Shown here in pieces: positions 1-7,186 of a DNA stretch of 46,045 nucleotides (within the stretch, counting starts at the first letter, position 1; each line of letters begins with the position of its first letter). The notes under the pieces were generated by a model. That model made no database searches, was not told the DNA's origin, and worked only from the letters and a program-made list of their open reading frames with translations. A program made the translations under genes and the position numbers. Source of the DNA: UBA5287 sp041672395 (lineage in GTDB: Bacteria > Bacteroidota > Bacteroidia > Bacteroidales > Dysgonomonadaceae); the NCBI GenBank assembly GCA_041672395.1, contig JBAYZS010000015.1, positions 1 through 46,045 of the forward strand, in the 5' to 3' direction.

Positions 1-52
1 CTTCACGTGCAAGTATAGGGAAATCCTTTCTAATATTATCAACATCCATCAT
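1..52 (-). CDS. sufS: SufS-type cysteine desulfurase, N-terminal fragment (cut by window edge)
   Basis: Only the first 17 codons are in the window. They read M-M-D-V-D-N-I-R-K-D-F-P-I-L-A-R-E, which is how SufS/CsdA group II cysteine desulfurases begin. The family takes sulfur from cysteine with PLP and supplies it to the SUF Fe-S cluster scaffold. The ATG at 52 overlaps the sufD stop as ATGA. A second in-frame ATG at 49 is an alternative start. The gene follows sufD with no gap, so the two are probably translationally coupled. The PLP lysine and active-site cysteine lie outside the window. The call rests on the N-terminal motif and the operon position. Confidence 0.85.
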   Translation of the reverse strand, partial: MMDVDNIRKDFPILARE

Positions 53-1389
53 TTGCATACATTGCAATTTCCACATCTAAGTAACTCACCTTTAAAACGT
101 TTGTTTATCAACTGTTCCAAACGTTCTTTAAGAGTATCAATGCGGATTAAATCGACTACATCTTTTGTAAAAGCAACCATCAAAAGCAACTTAGCTTCTT
201 CTTTATCAATTCCCCTGGCTTGCAGATAGAATAACGCTTGTTCATCCAACTGACCTATTGTTAGTCCATGTGAACATTTTACGTCATCTGCATAAATCTC
301 CAACTGAGGTTTAGAAAACATATGTGCATCTTCAGAAGCACAAAGGTTCCGGTTTGTTTGAAATGCTTGTGTTTTTTGAGCATCTTTATCTACTAAAATC
401 TTACCACAAAAAACGCCAGATGACTTTTCCTGAAGCACATATTTAAATAGTTCGTTGCTGGTGCAATTTGGAACAGCATGATCTATAAACACATAATTAT
501 CAACATGTTGTTCTTTGTCCGCAATGACTAATCCACCAACATGAGCTTCAGCATGCTTACCCAGCAATTCAAATTTAAAGTTATTGCGCGTATACCCGTT
601 ATGAAGAGTAACGCTACTGGTCATCAATTGAGAAGATTCCATTTGTTTGCTGAAAAGAGTAGAAAGTCGTGTAACCTTATCAGAGTTCTCTTCGAGTTCA
701 TACACATCCACTCTTGCACTTTGATCTACAAACACTTCCGTGACTTGTGTTACCACAAAATTAACATCATCCACAGCATGATCACATACAAGCAGCTTCA
801 CTTCCGCATTTTCTTCAGCAATAAGTAACAATCGTCTATTTACGTTCAGATCAACGTCACTACGAAGAATATTGATTAACTGCAAAGGTTGTTCAATAGT
901 CACATTTTTAGGAACATACACCACAAAACCATCCTGAGCAAACATTGTATTATAAGCTATCAAGCCATCTATTTCTACTTTAGCGATATTCCCATAATAT
1001 TTATTGAACACTTCAGGATATTTCACTGAAAATTCCTGTAAGCCTCCAACGAAGACCTTTTCAGGTAGACTATTTTTCTGCTCAACCTTATCATAGAAAC
1101 GGTCGTTAATCAAAAAGTAAACATTTGTATTCAAATTCGGCACATCACATTTGAATGCTTCATAAGGATTTACCGGGATTGGAATATTTCGAATATTCAA
1201 ACCCAATTCCGTGTCAAATGTGCGGGCAACATTAGAATGCTTATATTCTTCTAATTCTGAAGTGGGGAAACCTGTTTTTTGAAACGCCTGAAAAGCCTCA
1301 TCCCTCTTACTATTAAGTCCTTCTGATGAATGCTTATTCAGATCTTTTCGATATGTTTCAAAGAGGTCTATATATTGTTGTTCAATCAT
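49..1389 (-). CDS. sufD: Fe-S cluster assembly protein SufD
   Basis: SufD is a non-catalytic beta-helix partner in the SufBCD scaffold that builds Fe-S clusters in the cytoplasm. The protein is 446 aa, normal for the family. Its C-terminal half has the SufB/SufD core, including an R-N-N-F-like stretch, a Q-T-N-R-N-L segment and S-H-G-x-T-I-G near the end. It ends with C-G-N-C-N-V-C-K. I chose the ATG at 1389 (M-I-E-Q-Q-Y). A TTG start at 1425 would add 12 residues and overlap sufC by 19 bases, whereas the ATG leaves a 17-base gap after sufC. Order is sufC, sufD, sufS on one strand with tight spacing. Confidence 0.95.
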   Translation of the reverse strand: MIEQQYIDLFETYRKDLNKHSSEGLNSKRDEAFQAFQKTGFPTSELEEYKHSNVARTFDTELGLNIRNIPIPVNPYEAFKCDVPNLNTNVYFLINDRFYDKVEQKNSLPEKVFVGGLQEFSVKYPEVFNKYYGNIAKVEIDGLIAYNTMFAQDGFVVYVPKNVTIEQPLQLINILRSDVDLNVNRRLLLIAEENAEVKLLVCDHAVDDVNFVVTQVTEVFVDQSARVDVYELEENSDKVTRLSTLFSKQMESSQLMTSSVTLHNGYTRNNFKFELLGKHAEAHVGGLVIADKEQHVDNYVFIDHAVPNCTSNELFKYVLQEKSSGVFCGKILVDKDAQKTQAFQTNRNLCASEDAHMFSKPQLEIYADDVKCSHGLTIGQLDEQALFYLQARGIDKEEAKLLLMVAFTKDVVDLIRIDTLKERLEQLINKRFKGELLRCGNCNVCK

Positions 1390-1406
1390 TTCATAAAAAT
1401 TAAAGT

Positions 1407-2159
1407 TTAGCCGTTGATCAGCCAATCATATCCTTTTTCCTCTAATTCCAAGGCAAGTTCAGGTCCTGCGGTTTTCACTATTTTACCATTGAGAAGAACA
1501 TGAACTATATCCGGTTTAATATATTCCAGTAATCGTTGATAGTGTGTAATTACAATTGCTGAATTCTGAGGAGTATGCAATTTATTTACACCTGAAGCCA
1601 CAACTCGTAGTGCATCAATGTCCAGTCCCGAATCAGTTTCATCAAGAATTGACAAAATCGGTTCAAGCATTGCCATTTGGAATATCTCATTCTTCTTCTT
1701 CTCACCTCCAGAGAACCCTTCGTTAACAGAACGATTTACCAGCTGTTTATCCATTCCAAGTAAACCACTTTTATCGCGCATCATTTTAAGGAAATCAGAT
1801 GCAGAGACAGCCGCTTCACCCCGATATTTGCGTTGTGAGTTTACCGCAGCACGCATAAAATTAACCATGCTAACACCCGGAATTTCAACAGGATATTGAA
1901 AACTCAGGAAGATTCCTTCACGCGATCTGTCTTCCGGTTCCATGTCTAGGAGGTCAATTCCTTTAAATTCTATACTTCCGCGTGTAACCTCAAACTTGGG
2001 ATTTCCTGCCAATACCGATGCCAATGTGCTCTTTCCCGAACCATTAGGTCCCATGATAGCATGAATTTCACCCACATTGATTTCAAGATCAACGCCTTTT
2101 AATATCTCTTTATCGTCTACAACTGCGTGTAGATTCTTTATTTTCAGTAAACTTGTCAT
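1407..2159 (-). CDS. sufC: Fe-S cluster assembly ATPase SufC
   Basis: SufC is the ABC-type ATPase that drives conformational change in the SufBCD scaffold. At 250 aa it matches the family length. Walker A is G-P-N-G-S-G-K-S-T at residues 37-45, the signature F-S-G-G-E-K-K-K-N-E is at 149-158, and Walker B with L-D-E-T-D-S-G-L-D follows near 170-180. The E-K-K-x-N-E signature variant is characteristic of SufC among ABC ATPases. It is the first gene of the run sufC-sufD-sufS. In most Bacteroidota sufB precedes sufC, but here the upstream neighbour is mlaF. A promoter box and a palindrome lie just upstream. Confidence 0.97.
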   Translation of the reverse strand: MTSLLKIKNLHAVVDDKEILKGVDLEINVGEIHAIMGPNGSGKSTLASVLAGNPKFEVTRGSIEFKGIDLLDMEPEDRSREGIFLSFQYPVEIPGVSMVNFMRAAVNSQRKYRGEAAVSASDFLKMMRDKSGLLGMDKQLVNRSVNEGFSGGEKKKNEIFQMAMLEPILSILDETDSGLDIDALRVVASGVNKLHTPQNSAIVITHYQRLLEYIKPDIVHVLLNGKIVKTAGPELALELEEKGYDWLING

Positions 2160-2230
2160 ATATTATATCTTAAAACGCGGCATTAAATATGCCAAATATT
2201 ATATTATGTATGATTATAACAATTGAATAA

Positions 2231-2238
2231 CAAAGTTA
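2231..2238 (-). promoter_or_regulatory. Predicted -7 promoter element for sufCDS
   Basis: On the minus strand this reads TAACTTTG, a match to the Bacteroidota -7 consensus TAnnTTTG. It lies about 70 bases before the sufC ATG. No clear TTTG -33 element is seen at 19-21 bases, because that region is occupied by a perfect palindrome. Confidence 0.5.
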
Positions 2239-2262
2239 CGGTTAAATTTGTTTTTAACCGTA
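2237..2262. promoter_or_regulatory. Perfect 10-bp inverted repeat abutting the sufC promoter (operator or hairpin)
   Basis: The arms are TACGGTTAAA (2237-2246) and TTTAACCGTA (2253-2262), separated by 6 bases. The repeat overlaps the end of the predicted -7 box and covers the usual -33 position of the suf promoter. It could be a repressor site. It could also be a hairpin terminating mlaF, which ends 37 bases upstream, but no T-tract follows it on the minus strand. Confidence 0.5.
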
Positions 2263-2298
2263 TGTCAATGAATAAAAACCTAAACCTTCTTTATCTGC

Positions 2299-3093
2299 TT
2301 ATTGACCCAACATTAATGAATCATCGGCACCGGCAATCATATCTCCGGCATCTTTTATTTTCTTGAACACGTCCGAAGCAAAAACAAAATCATTCATTTT
2401 TGAATTATTGGAATTCAATATTCCATCTTTTGTTCCTTCCCACTCTTTGATTCCTTCATTTAAAAATATGATATAATCACCAATATTCATCACCGAATTC
2501 AAATCATGCGATACAACGATTGATGTCATTTCAAAATCTTTTGTAATATCCAAAATCAGTTCATCTATAAGTTGTGATGATTTTGGGTCTAATCCTGAGT
2601 TGGGTTCATCACAAAAAAGGAACTTTGGATTAAGCGCTATTGCTCTGGCAATTGCAGCCCGTTTCATCATCCCACCGCTTATTTCAGAAGGGAAAAGATT
2701 GGCCGCATCCAGCAAATTAACTCTTTCCAAACAAAATTCTGCGCGTTTGCGCTTTTCTCTATTGTTCTTTCGCGAGAACATATCCAAAGGAAACATCACA
2801 TTTTCCAAAACCGTTTTGGAGTCAAACAATGCCGAGCCCTGAAAAAGCATTCCCATTTTTCGACGCAATTGTTTCAAATCGCGATGCTTCATCTTCAACA
2901 GGTCTTTTTTATCATAGAGAATTTCACCCGAATCAGGCTGTAAAAGACCAATCAGGCATTTCAAAAAAACAGTCTTTCCCGATCCGCTCTTACCGATTAC
3001 CATATTTACAGCTCCCGGCTGAAAAGATGCAGAAATATTCTCTAATACCTTGATTCCTTCAAATTGCTTATTGATGTTATTTACTTCAATCAT
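2299..3093 (-). CDS. mlaF: MlaF-like ABC transporter ATP-binding protein
   Basis: This is the cytoplasmic ATPase of an MCE/Mla-type system that moves phospholipids between the inner and outer membranes. The protein is 264 aa. Walker A G-K-S-G-S-G-K-T is at 34-41, signature I-S-G-G-M-M-K-R at 138-145 and Walker B L-F-C-D-E-P at 159-164, followed by N-S-G-L-D-P. The S-G-G-M-x-K-R signature is typical of the MlaF/Ttg2A branch. The permease gene lies 19 bases upstream on the same strand. No MCE-domain (mlaD) gene is adjacent; in Bacteroidota it is often elsewhere. Confidence 0.93.
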   Translation of the reverse strand: MIEVNNINKQFEGIKVLENISASFQPGAVNMVIGKSGSGKTVFLKCLIGLLQPDSGEILYDKKDLLKMKHRDLKQLRRKMGMLFQGSALFDSKTVLENVMFPLDMFSRKNNREKRKRAEFCLERVNLLDAANLFPSEISGGMMKRAAIARAIALNPKFLFCDEPNSGLDPKSSQLIDELILDITKDFEMTSIVVSHDLNSVMNIGDYIIFLNEGIKEWEGTKDGILNSNNSKMNDFVFASDVFKKIKDAGDMIAGADDSLMLGQ

Positions 3094-3112
3094 CTTTACT
3101 GAGGTGTACTTG

Positions 3113-3862
3113 TTATGTGCTTGTTAACTGAGTAAAAACCAAGTCTGTTAAAAGAATAAGGATACTATTTGTAACCACAGAATTGGTGCTGGCCTTACCA
3201 ACATTGAGTGCCCCCCCCTTAACATTGTATCCATTATATGCAGATACTGAAGCGATAATAAAACCAAAGATCATGGACTTTGCTATAGATTTCCATACTA
3301 AAGCCGATCTAAAATAAAACTGAATCCCATAAACATACGTCTCTACCGATGGCGTTCCCAAAATATCACAGATGAGATAACCGCCATAAATGCCTGTGAA
3401 CATACTAAATATAACTAACACCGGCATATAAGCTACAAAAGCGGCCACTTTTGGCAGAATCAGATAATTGGCAGAATTAACTCCCATTATTTCAAGTGCA
3501 TCCACTTGTTCGGTTATTTTCATTGTTCCAATTTCAGAGGCAATGTTTGAACCCACCTTACCAGAAAGGATAAGGCACATTATTGTGGAAGAAAATTCCA
3601 GAATGATGATCTCACGAGAAACAGCACCAACAGTAAATCGTGGTAACAATGGAGTTGTTATGTTCAAAGCGATTTGCATTACAATAACTGCACCAATAAA
3701 GAATGAAATAATCACTACAATCCAAATTGAACTAACCCCAAGTTTGTAAACTTCCTTAAAGAATTCCTTAAAGAACTCTCTATGTCTGTCCGGTCTGGAT
3801 AATACCCGCTTTAACAAAAGAGCATAATCACCAACACTTTCTATATTGCTTTTTAGACTCAT
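3113..3862 (-). CDS. mlaE: MlaE-family lipid transport permease
   Basis: MlaE is the inner-membrane permease subunit of the phospholipid-transport ABC system. The 249 aa protein has an amphipathic N-terminus and about five to six hydrophobic helices. The family core G-K-V-G-S-N-I-A-S-E-I-G-T-M, followed by T-E-Q-V-D-A-L-E-I-M-G, is clear at roughly residues 102-130. It is the first gene of a two-gene unit with mlaF. A -7 box (TATCTTTG on the minus strand) lies at 3895-3902. Confidence 0.95.
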   Translation of the reverse strand: MSLKSNIESVGDYALLLKRVLSRPDRHREFFKEFFKEVYKLGVSSIWIVVIISFFIGAVIVMQIALNITTPLLPRFTVGAVSREIIILEFSSTIMCLILSGKVGSNIASEIGTMKITEQVDALEIMGVNSANYLILPKVAAFVAYMPVLVIFSMFTGIYGGYLICDILGTPSVETYVYGIQFYFRSALVWKSIAKSMIFGFIIASVSAYNGYNVKGGALNVGKASTNSVVTNSILILLTDLVFTQLTST

Positions 3863-3894
3863 ACTAATCTATTAACCTACTTGATTTATTACTA

Positions 3895-3902
3895 CAAAGA
3901 TA
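3895..3902 (-). promoter_or_regulatory. Predicted -7 promoter element for mlaEF
   Basis: The minus strand reads TATCTTTG, a full TAnnTTTG match, 33 bases upstream of the mlaE ATG. No convincing -33 TTTG is visible. Confidence 0.5.
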
Positions 3903-3963
3903 CGATAGTTTTTAAATTCCGACATTTAAATTTACGAGATATCGATCATTTCAATAATTAATG

Positions 3964-3971
3964 TATATTTG
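3964..3971 (+). promoter_or_regulatory. Predicted -7 element placed almost on the start codon of the YgjP-like gene
   Basis: The sequence is TATATTTG, a TAnnTTTG match, ending 4 bases before the ATG at 3976. If transcription starts the usual few bases downstream, the mRNA would be leaderless or nearly so. There is no good TTTG at -33, so confidence is moderate. Confidence 0.4.
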
Positions 3972-3975
3972 AAAT

Positions 3976-4686
3976 ATGATTGAATATTCAGATAACGATT
4001 TGGGCAAGGTAATAATCAGGAAAAATAATCGTGCTAAACATTTAACGGCACGAAGAAAGTTCGATTACACAATAGTAACTGTACCCCCTTATTTAAGTCG
4101 CAAGCAAATCATCGCCGCACTTGAGACCCTGAAAACCAGGTTGTTGGCAATGAATGTATCAGAAAAGCTTTCCTTTTCTGATAACACCATAATAGAAACT
4201 TTCCCCTTCAGAGCGTACATACAACGAACAAATATATTCAATGTTTGTCGCATGTCGCTCAAAGAAGGTATCCTCAATATCCTTGTTCCCGAACAAATGA
4301 ATTTGCAGGACTTCAAGGTACAGGAAACCATTAAAAACATGCTAATCAACGCATTGAGGATTGAGGCCAAGCGTATTCTACCTATTAAAACGGCTTTATT
4401 TGCCAAACAATACGGACTCACATTCAACGAAATAAAGATTAATAAAAGCACTTCCCGCTGGGGCAGTTGTTCTCGCAAAAAGAACATCAACTATTCCCTT
4501 TACTTAATGTTACTACCTGAAATCTTTATCGATTATATTGTATGTCACGAATTGGCACATACTGTCGAGATGAATCACGGTGAAAAATTCTGGATTCTAC
4601 TTGATACCATCTGCAATGGAAAAGCAAAAATGTTGAGAACAGACCTCAGGAAATTTAAATCTCCGGTAATGGCATATTTGCAATAA
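3976..4686 (+). CDS. YgjP/SprT-like M48-related metallohydrolase
   Basis: The 236 aa protein belongs to the YgjP-like (DUF45) family of zinc metallopeptidase-fold proteins. The zinc motif H-E-L-A-H is at residues 191-195, with a third ligand candidate H201 in M-N-H-G-E-K-F-W. The family hallmark R-W-G-S-C-S is at 161-166. No signal peptide is seen, so it is probably cytoplasmic. Some family members have been annotated as UTP pyrophosphatases, but the substrate cannot be told from sequence. It converges with yihY, with only 3 bases between stop codons. Confidence 0.88.
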   Translation: MIEYSDNDLGKVIIRKNNRAKHLTARRKFDYTIVTVPPYLSRKQIIAALETLKTRLLAMNVSEKLSFSDNTIIETFPFRAYIQRTNIFNVCRMSLKEGILNILVPEQMNLQDFKVQETIKNMLINALRIEAKRILPIKTALFAKQYGLTFNEIKINKSTSRWGSCSRKKNINYSLYLMLLPEIFIDYIVCHELAHTVEMNHGEKFWILLDTICNGKAKMLRTDLRKFKSPVMAYLQ

Positions 4687-4689
4687 TAC

Positions 4690-6231
4690 CTATAAATCTT
4701 TCAGCAACACATTCTTAGAGACATCATACATGTATGTTCTGGACTCCATCAGCGCATCCCAATGATCAGAAAACTCGTTTTCCATATCAATCATAAAATC
4801 TTCAGAACCGAAGGTATCTATGTACGTCATTACCGTGTTTACTGTCAGTTGATTAATATCTATTGCAGGTTGATAAGCCATAATTCGCTCATCTCCCAAT
4901 GAAGGCGTGGGCGATATTATCTTCATTTCTTGCAAGTTGCTGATGATATCGTTGGTCAATCGCAAAGGAACTTTGCATCTTAAAGAAAGTTGTTCGGGTG
5001 TGAGCGGTGACTCGCTTTGTGCAAAGCGCTTAACTATTGCAGAGGTGATCATCAGCGTGAAATAATCACGGTAGCGGCGACTAATATTTTTAGTCTCTTT
5101 ATCAAATGCGAAAGTCCTTACATTTTGCGATGCATACGATAGTTGAGAGCCAATTAAAACGATGTACCACGACAATTGTAACCACAACAATAACAGAGGT
5201 ATAGCAGCAAACGTACCATAAATAGCGTTATATTTACTGATCCACAACTGACCACTCATATATAATAATTGGAATAATTGCAAAGCTATGCCGGCAGCTG
5301 TTCCGCCAATCAATGCGTTCCAAAACTTAACCTTAATATTTGGCATGAATTTATAAAGCATCGTCAACACCATGATAATCAATACGTAAGGAACGATATT
5401 GAACAACTGTGTCACCAATGGATTCAGAATTGCAGAAAACTTACTGAACATGGCTGCAGATGAAGCAATCATAATGCTCAATCCACTATTAGCAACCATC
5501 AATATTGGAATAATAAGAATCATAGCAAAATAGTCGACTACCCGTCGTTGCATTGTCCTACCTTTTGCAACGTTCCAAATCCGGTTCAAGTTGTTTTCAA
5601 TATCTGCAAACAGCAATACCACAGTGTATAACAATAATAAAACTCCTATTCCTGCGAACCACCCACCTTGTGCATTCTCCAGCGAGTTATTAACAAATCC
5701 CACTATTTCATTGATGATATCACCCGAATTCATACTCCCATTTTCAACAGCAGATTTAACCGTTTCAATTGTACCAGGAATATCGAGCGACTGATTGCCG
5801 GAAGATGTTTCTTCAAGAATAATAACTGTATCTGTAGATAATTGAGGTACTTGTGATACGGGCAACTCCATTTTTGGCGGTTCGTTTCCAAAATAACGGA
5901 AAATCTCACTTTGAACAATATTCTCAAAACCAAAGCCACGAGCAATAGCAAATAAAACCGCAAGAAGAGGAACAATGGAAAGAACCGTTCGGTAAGTCAA
6001 TGAGCGAGAATTGGCAGCCAGTTTTTCATCCTGAATACCTCTAACAGTCAACATGATAACCTTTAAAATGTTATAGAAAACATTTTTTGAATTAGAGAAG
6101 TTCTCAGGATTCTGACGCCAAATACCATAGCTAAGAAAGTGAATGCCTTCCTTAATTTTCACATTGACCTTTTGGAAAAAGCCATGCTCTTCCAAAGCAT
6201 CATCGTCCTTTTTCTTTCTTTTCTTAGACAT
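4690..6231 (-). CDS. YihY/BrkB-family inner-membrane protein
   Basis: This 513 aa protein has the YihY/virulence factor BrkB architecture: a lysine-rich N-terminus, then about six membrane segments, including L-T-Y-R-T-V-L-S-I-V-P-L-L-A-V near residue 80 and the conserved W-x-x-L-I-G-G-T-x-A-G segment. Family members are often near 300 aa. The extra length comes from a periplasmic-looking insert around residues 110-190 and a cytoplasmic C-terminal region (about 385-513) whose start resembles a winged helix (S-P-L-T-P-E-Q-L-S-L-R). The old RNase BN assignment for this family is wrong; its function is unknown. The gene lies just downstream of rnpB. Confidence 0.9.
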   Translation of the reverse strand: MSKKRKKKDDDALEEHGFFQKVNVKIKEGIHFLSYGIWRQNPENFSNSKNVFYNILKVIMLTVRGIQDEKLAANSRSLTYRTVLSIVPLLAVLFAIARGFGFENIVQSEIFRYFGNEPPKMELPVSQVPQLSTDTVIILEETSSGNQSLDIPGTIETVKSAVENGSMNSGDIINEIVGFVNNSLENAQGGWFAGIGVLLLLYTVVLLFADIENNLNRIWNVAKGRTMQRRVVDYFAMILIIPILMVANSGLSIMIASSAAMFSKFSAILNPLVTQLFNIVPYVLIIMVLTMLYKFMPNIKVKFWNALIGGTAAGIALQLFQLLYMSGQLWISKYNAIYGTFAAIPLLLLWLQLSWYIVLIGSQLSYASQNVRTFAFDKETKNISRRYRDYFTLMITSAIVKRFAQSESPLTPEQLSLRCKVPLRLTNDIISNLQEMKIISPTPSLGDERIMAYQPAIDINQLTVNTVMTYIDTFGSEDFMIDMENEFSDHWDALMESRTYMYDVSKNVLLKDL

Positions 6232-6243
6232 ATTCTTAACAAT

Positions 6244-6259
6244 AAAAAAACAGCCGATC
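6244..6259 (-). terminator. 3' end of RNase P RNA with T-tract
   Basis: The 3' strand of P1 is followed on the minus strand by seven T residues (6250-6244). P1 would act as the hairpin of an intrinsic terminator. The yihY ATG at 6231 lies 13 bases beyond. Confidence 0.6.
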
Positions 6260-6602
6260 TATAAGCCGGGTTCTGTATCTGTCAAAGACAGACGTTTGTC
6301 ATTTATCTATGGACAATGTCACCATTGCCCTTTAGCGGTCTACCCCTCGGCATCGGGCGAGCAACCCTTATTGTCCGATATACATGACCTTGCAACCCAT
6401 AAGACGTACTGCGCATTACATTGCTGCCCTGCCGGTGAGCTCTTACCTCGCCTTTTCACCCTTACCCCACGCAAGGCGGGGCGGTTATTTTCTGTTACGT
6501 TGCTCTGCTCTCACGAACAGCTTCCCGTTAGGAAATATGGTGCTCTATGTTGCCCGGACTTTCCTCCCCGACTTTCATCGGAGCGACAAACCGATCTGCT
6601 GC
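6251..6602 (-). ncRNA. rnpB: RNase P RNA (bacterial type A)
   Basis: The minus strand carries the conserved elements of the catalytic RNA of RNase P, which trims tRNA 5' leaders. Near the 5' end is GAGGAAAGTCCGGGC (around 6552-6566), and near the 3' end is ACAGAACCCGGCTTATAG. The ends pair as P1: CAGCAGATC (6593-6601) with GATCGGCTG (6251-6259), one mismatch. A run of seven T residues follows at 6244-6250, which would terminate transcription before yihY. Length of about 352 nt fits the type. A -7 promoter box sits immediately upstream. Confidence 0.96.
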
Positions 6603-6607
6603 TTTTG

Positions 6608-6615
6608 CAAAAGTA
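6608..6615 (-). promoter_or_regulatory. Predicted -7 promoter element for rnpB
   Basis: The minus strand reads TACTTTTG, a TAnnTTTG match, ending 6 bases before the predicted RNA 5' end at 6602. That spacing is what a -7 element should show. A TTTG lies only 11 bases upstream of it, so the -33 element is unclear. Confidence 0.6.
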
Positions 6616-6966
6616 ATATTAATATGCAAATTTTCATGTAAGAAACTCCATTTATTTTGCGAGCTACAACCCGCATCTACTTTTGATTCTGTCTATTGAG
6701 TTCCTGTTATTCAGGTTATTTAATGGCTTATATATCGACTATTTTCATTTATTACCTCATTTTGATATGTGGTTTTCATCATTGCAAGATTATAGTTTCA
6801 TCGAAATTTAGTAAAAACGAAGAGAAAATATTGTGGGACCATGGTGAGAGGAGGGTGAGACCATGATTAGAGGAACACAAAGTTTTCAATGAAGCTTTTT
6901 ACACTCAAAAGATTTTCATATTGAACATTTTTTTAGCATTTTGCTTTCATTAATCAATTATTCCAG
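6616..6966. other. Intergenic region between rnpB and the threonine leader
   Basis: I see no gene here. The stretch is AT-rich. It holds an imperfect tandem pair at 6837-6852 and 6859-6874 (GACCATGGTGAGAGGA and GACCATGATTAGAGGA, period 22), unusually G-rich for its surroundings. It separates two diverging transcription units. Confidence 0.6.
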
Positions 6967-6974
6967 TATCTTTG
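6967..6974 (+). promoter_or_regulatory. Predicted -7 promoter element of the thr operon
   Basis: TATCTTTG matches TAnnTTTG exactly. A TTTTG at 6939-6943 is 23 bases upstream, slightly long for a -33 element. A start near 6980 would place the first leader ATG (6994) about 14 bases into the transcript and leave a leader of about 205 nt before thrA. Confidence 0.6.
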
Positions 6975-6993
6975 TAAATATAATATGTTTGCA

Positions 6994-7065
6994 ATGCATA
7001 AAATGTATTTAACATACACTCAAATAACTACTACAATGAATATGACCCCTTGGGGGGTTATATAA
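6994..7065 (+). CDS. thrL: Threonine operon leader peptide (predicted attenuator peptide)
   Basis: A 23-codon frame opens 19 bases after the -7 box and closes at TAA 7063-7065. It has six Thr (positions 7, 9, 12, 13, 14, 18), two Ile (11, 23) and four Met, with the core Q-I-T-T-T-M-N-M-T. That is the composition of ThrL-type leader peptides, whose Thr and Ile codons sense charged tRNA supply. It lies directly ahead of thrA, the first gene of threonine synthesis. A shorter start at Met4 (7003) is possible. The end of the frame overlaps a 7-bp hairpin (7043-7060), and two more hairpins follow. The peptide is inferred, not homology-matched. Confidence 0.7.
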   Translation: MHKMYLTYTQITTTMNMTPWGVI

Positions 7066-7118
7066 TTTTCACACCCTGTAAGCATGGTAATGCTTTTCTG
7101 ATAGCCGCCTGGCTATCA
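7043..7118 (+). promoter_or_regulatory. Three tandem hairpins between thr leader and thrA (candidate attenuator)
   Basis: Hairpin 1 pairs TGACCCC (7043-7049) with GGGGTTA (7054-7060) around TTGG. Hairpin 2 pairs AAGCAT (7080-7085) with ATGCTT (7090-7095) and is followed by TTC. Hairpin 3 pairs TGATAGCC (7099-7106) with GGCTATCA (7111-7118) around GCCT. None has a long T-tract, so which one terminates is uncertain. Ribosome position on the leader frame would directly melt hairpin 1. Confidence 0.5.
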
Positions 7119-7186
7119 TTCCAAAATCAACATAATTTATTAATTACATCTCGTTTATTGAAAACGAATAAAATATTCATAATCAT

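Noticed and set aside
1390..1425. TTG start for sufD that would overlap sufC
   Set aside because: The ATG at 1389 gives a normal N-terminus and spacing. The extension has no family similarity.
6143..6616. Open frame of 157 codons across the RNase P RNA region, plus strand
   Set aside because: It is antisense to rnpB. The conserved RNA elements and P1 pairing explain the sequence, and the frame has no coding features.
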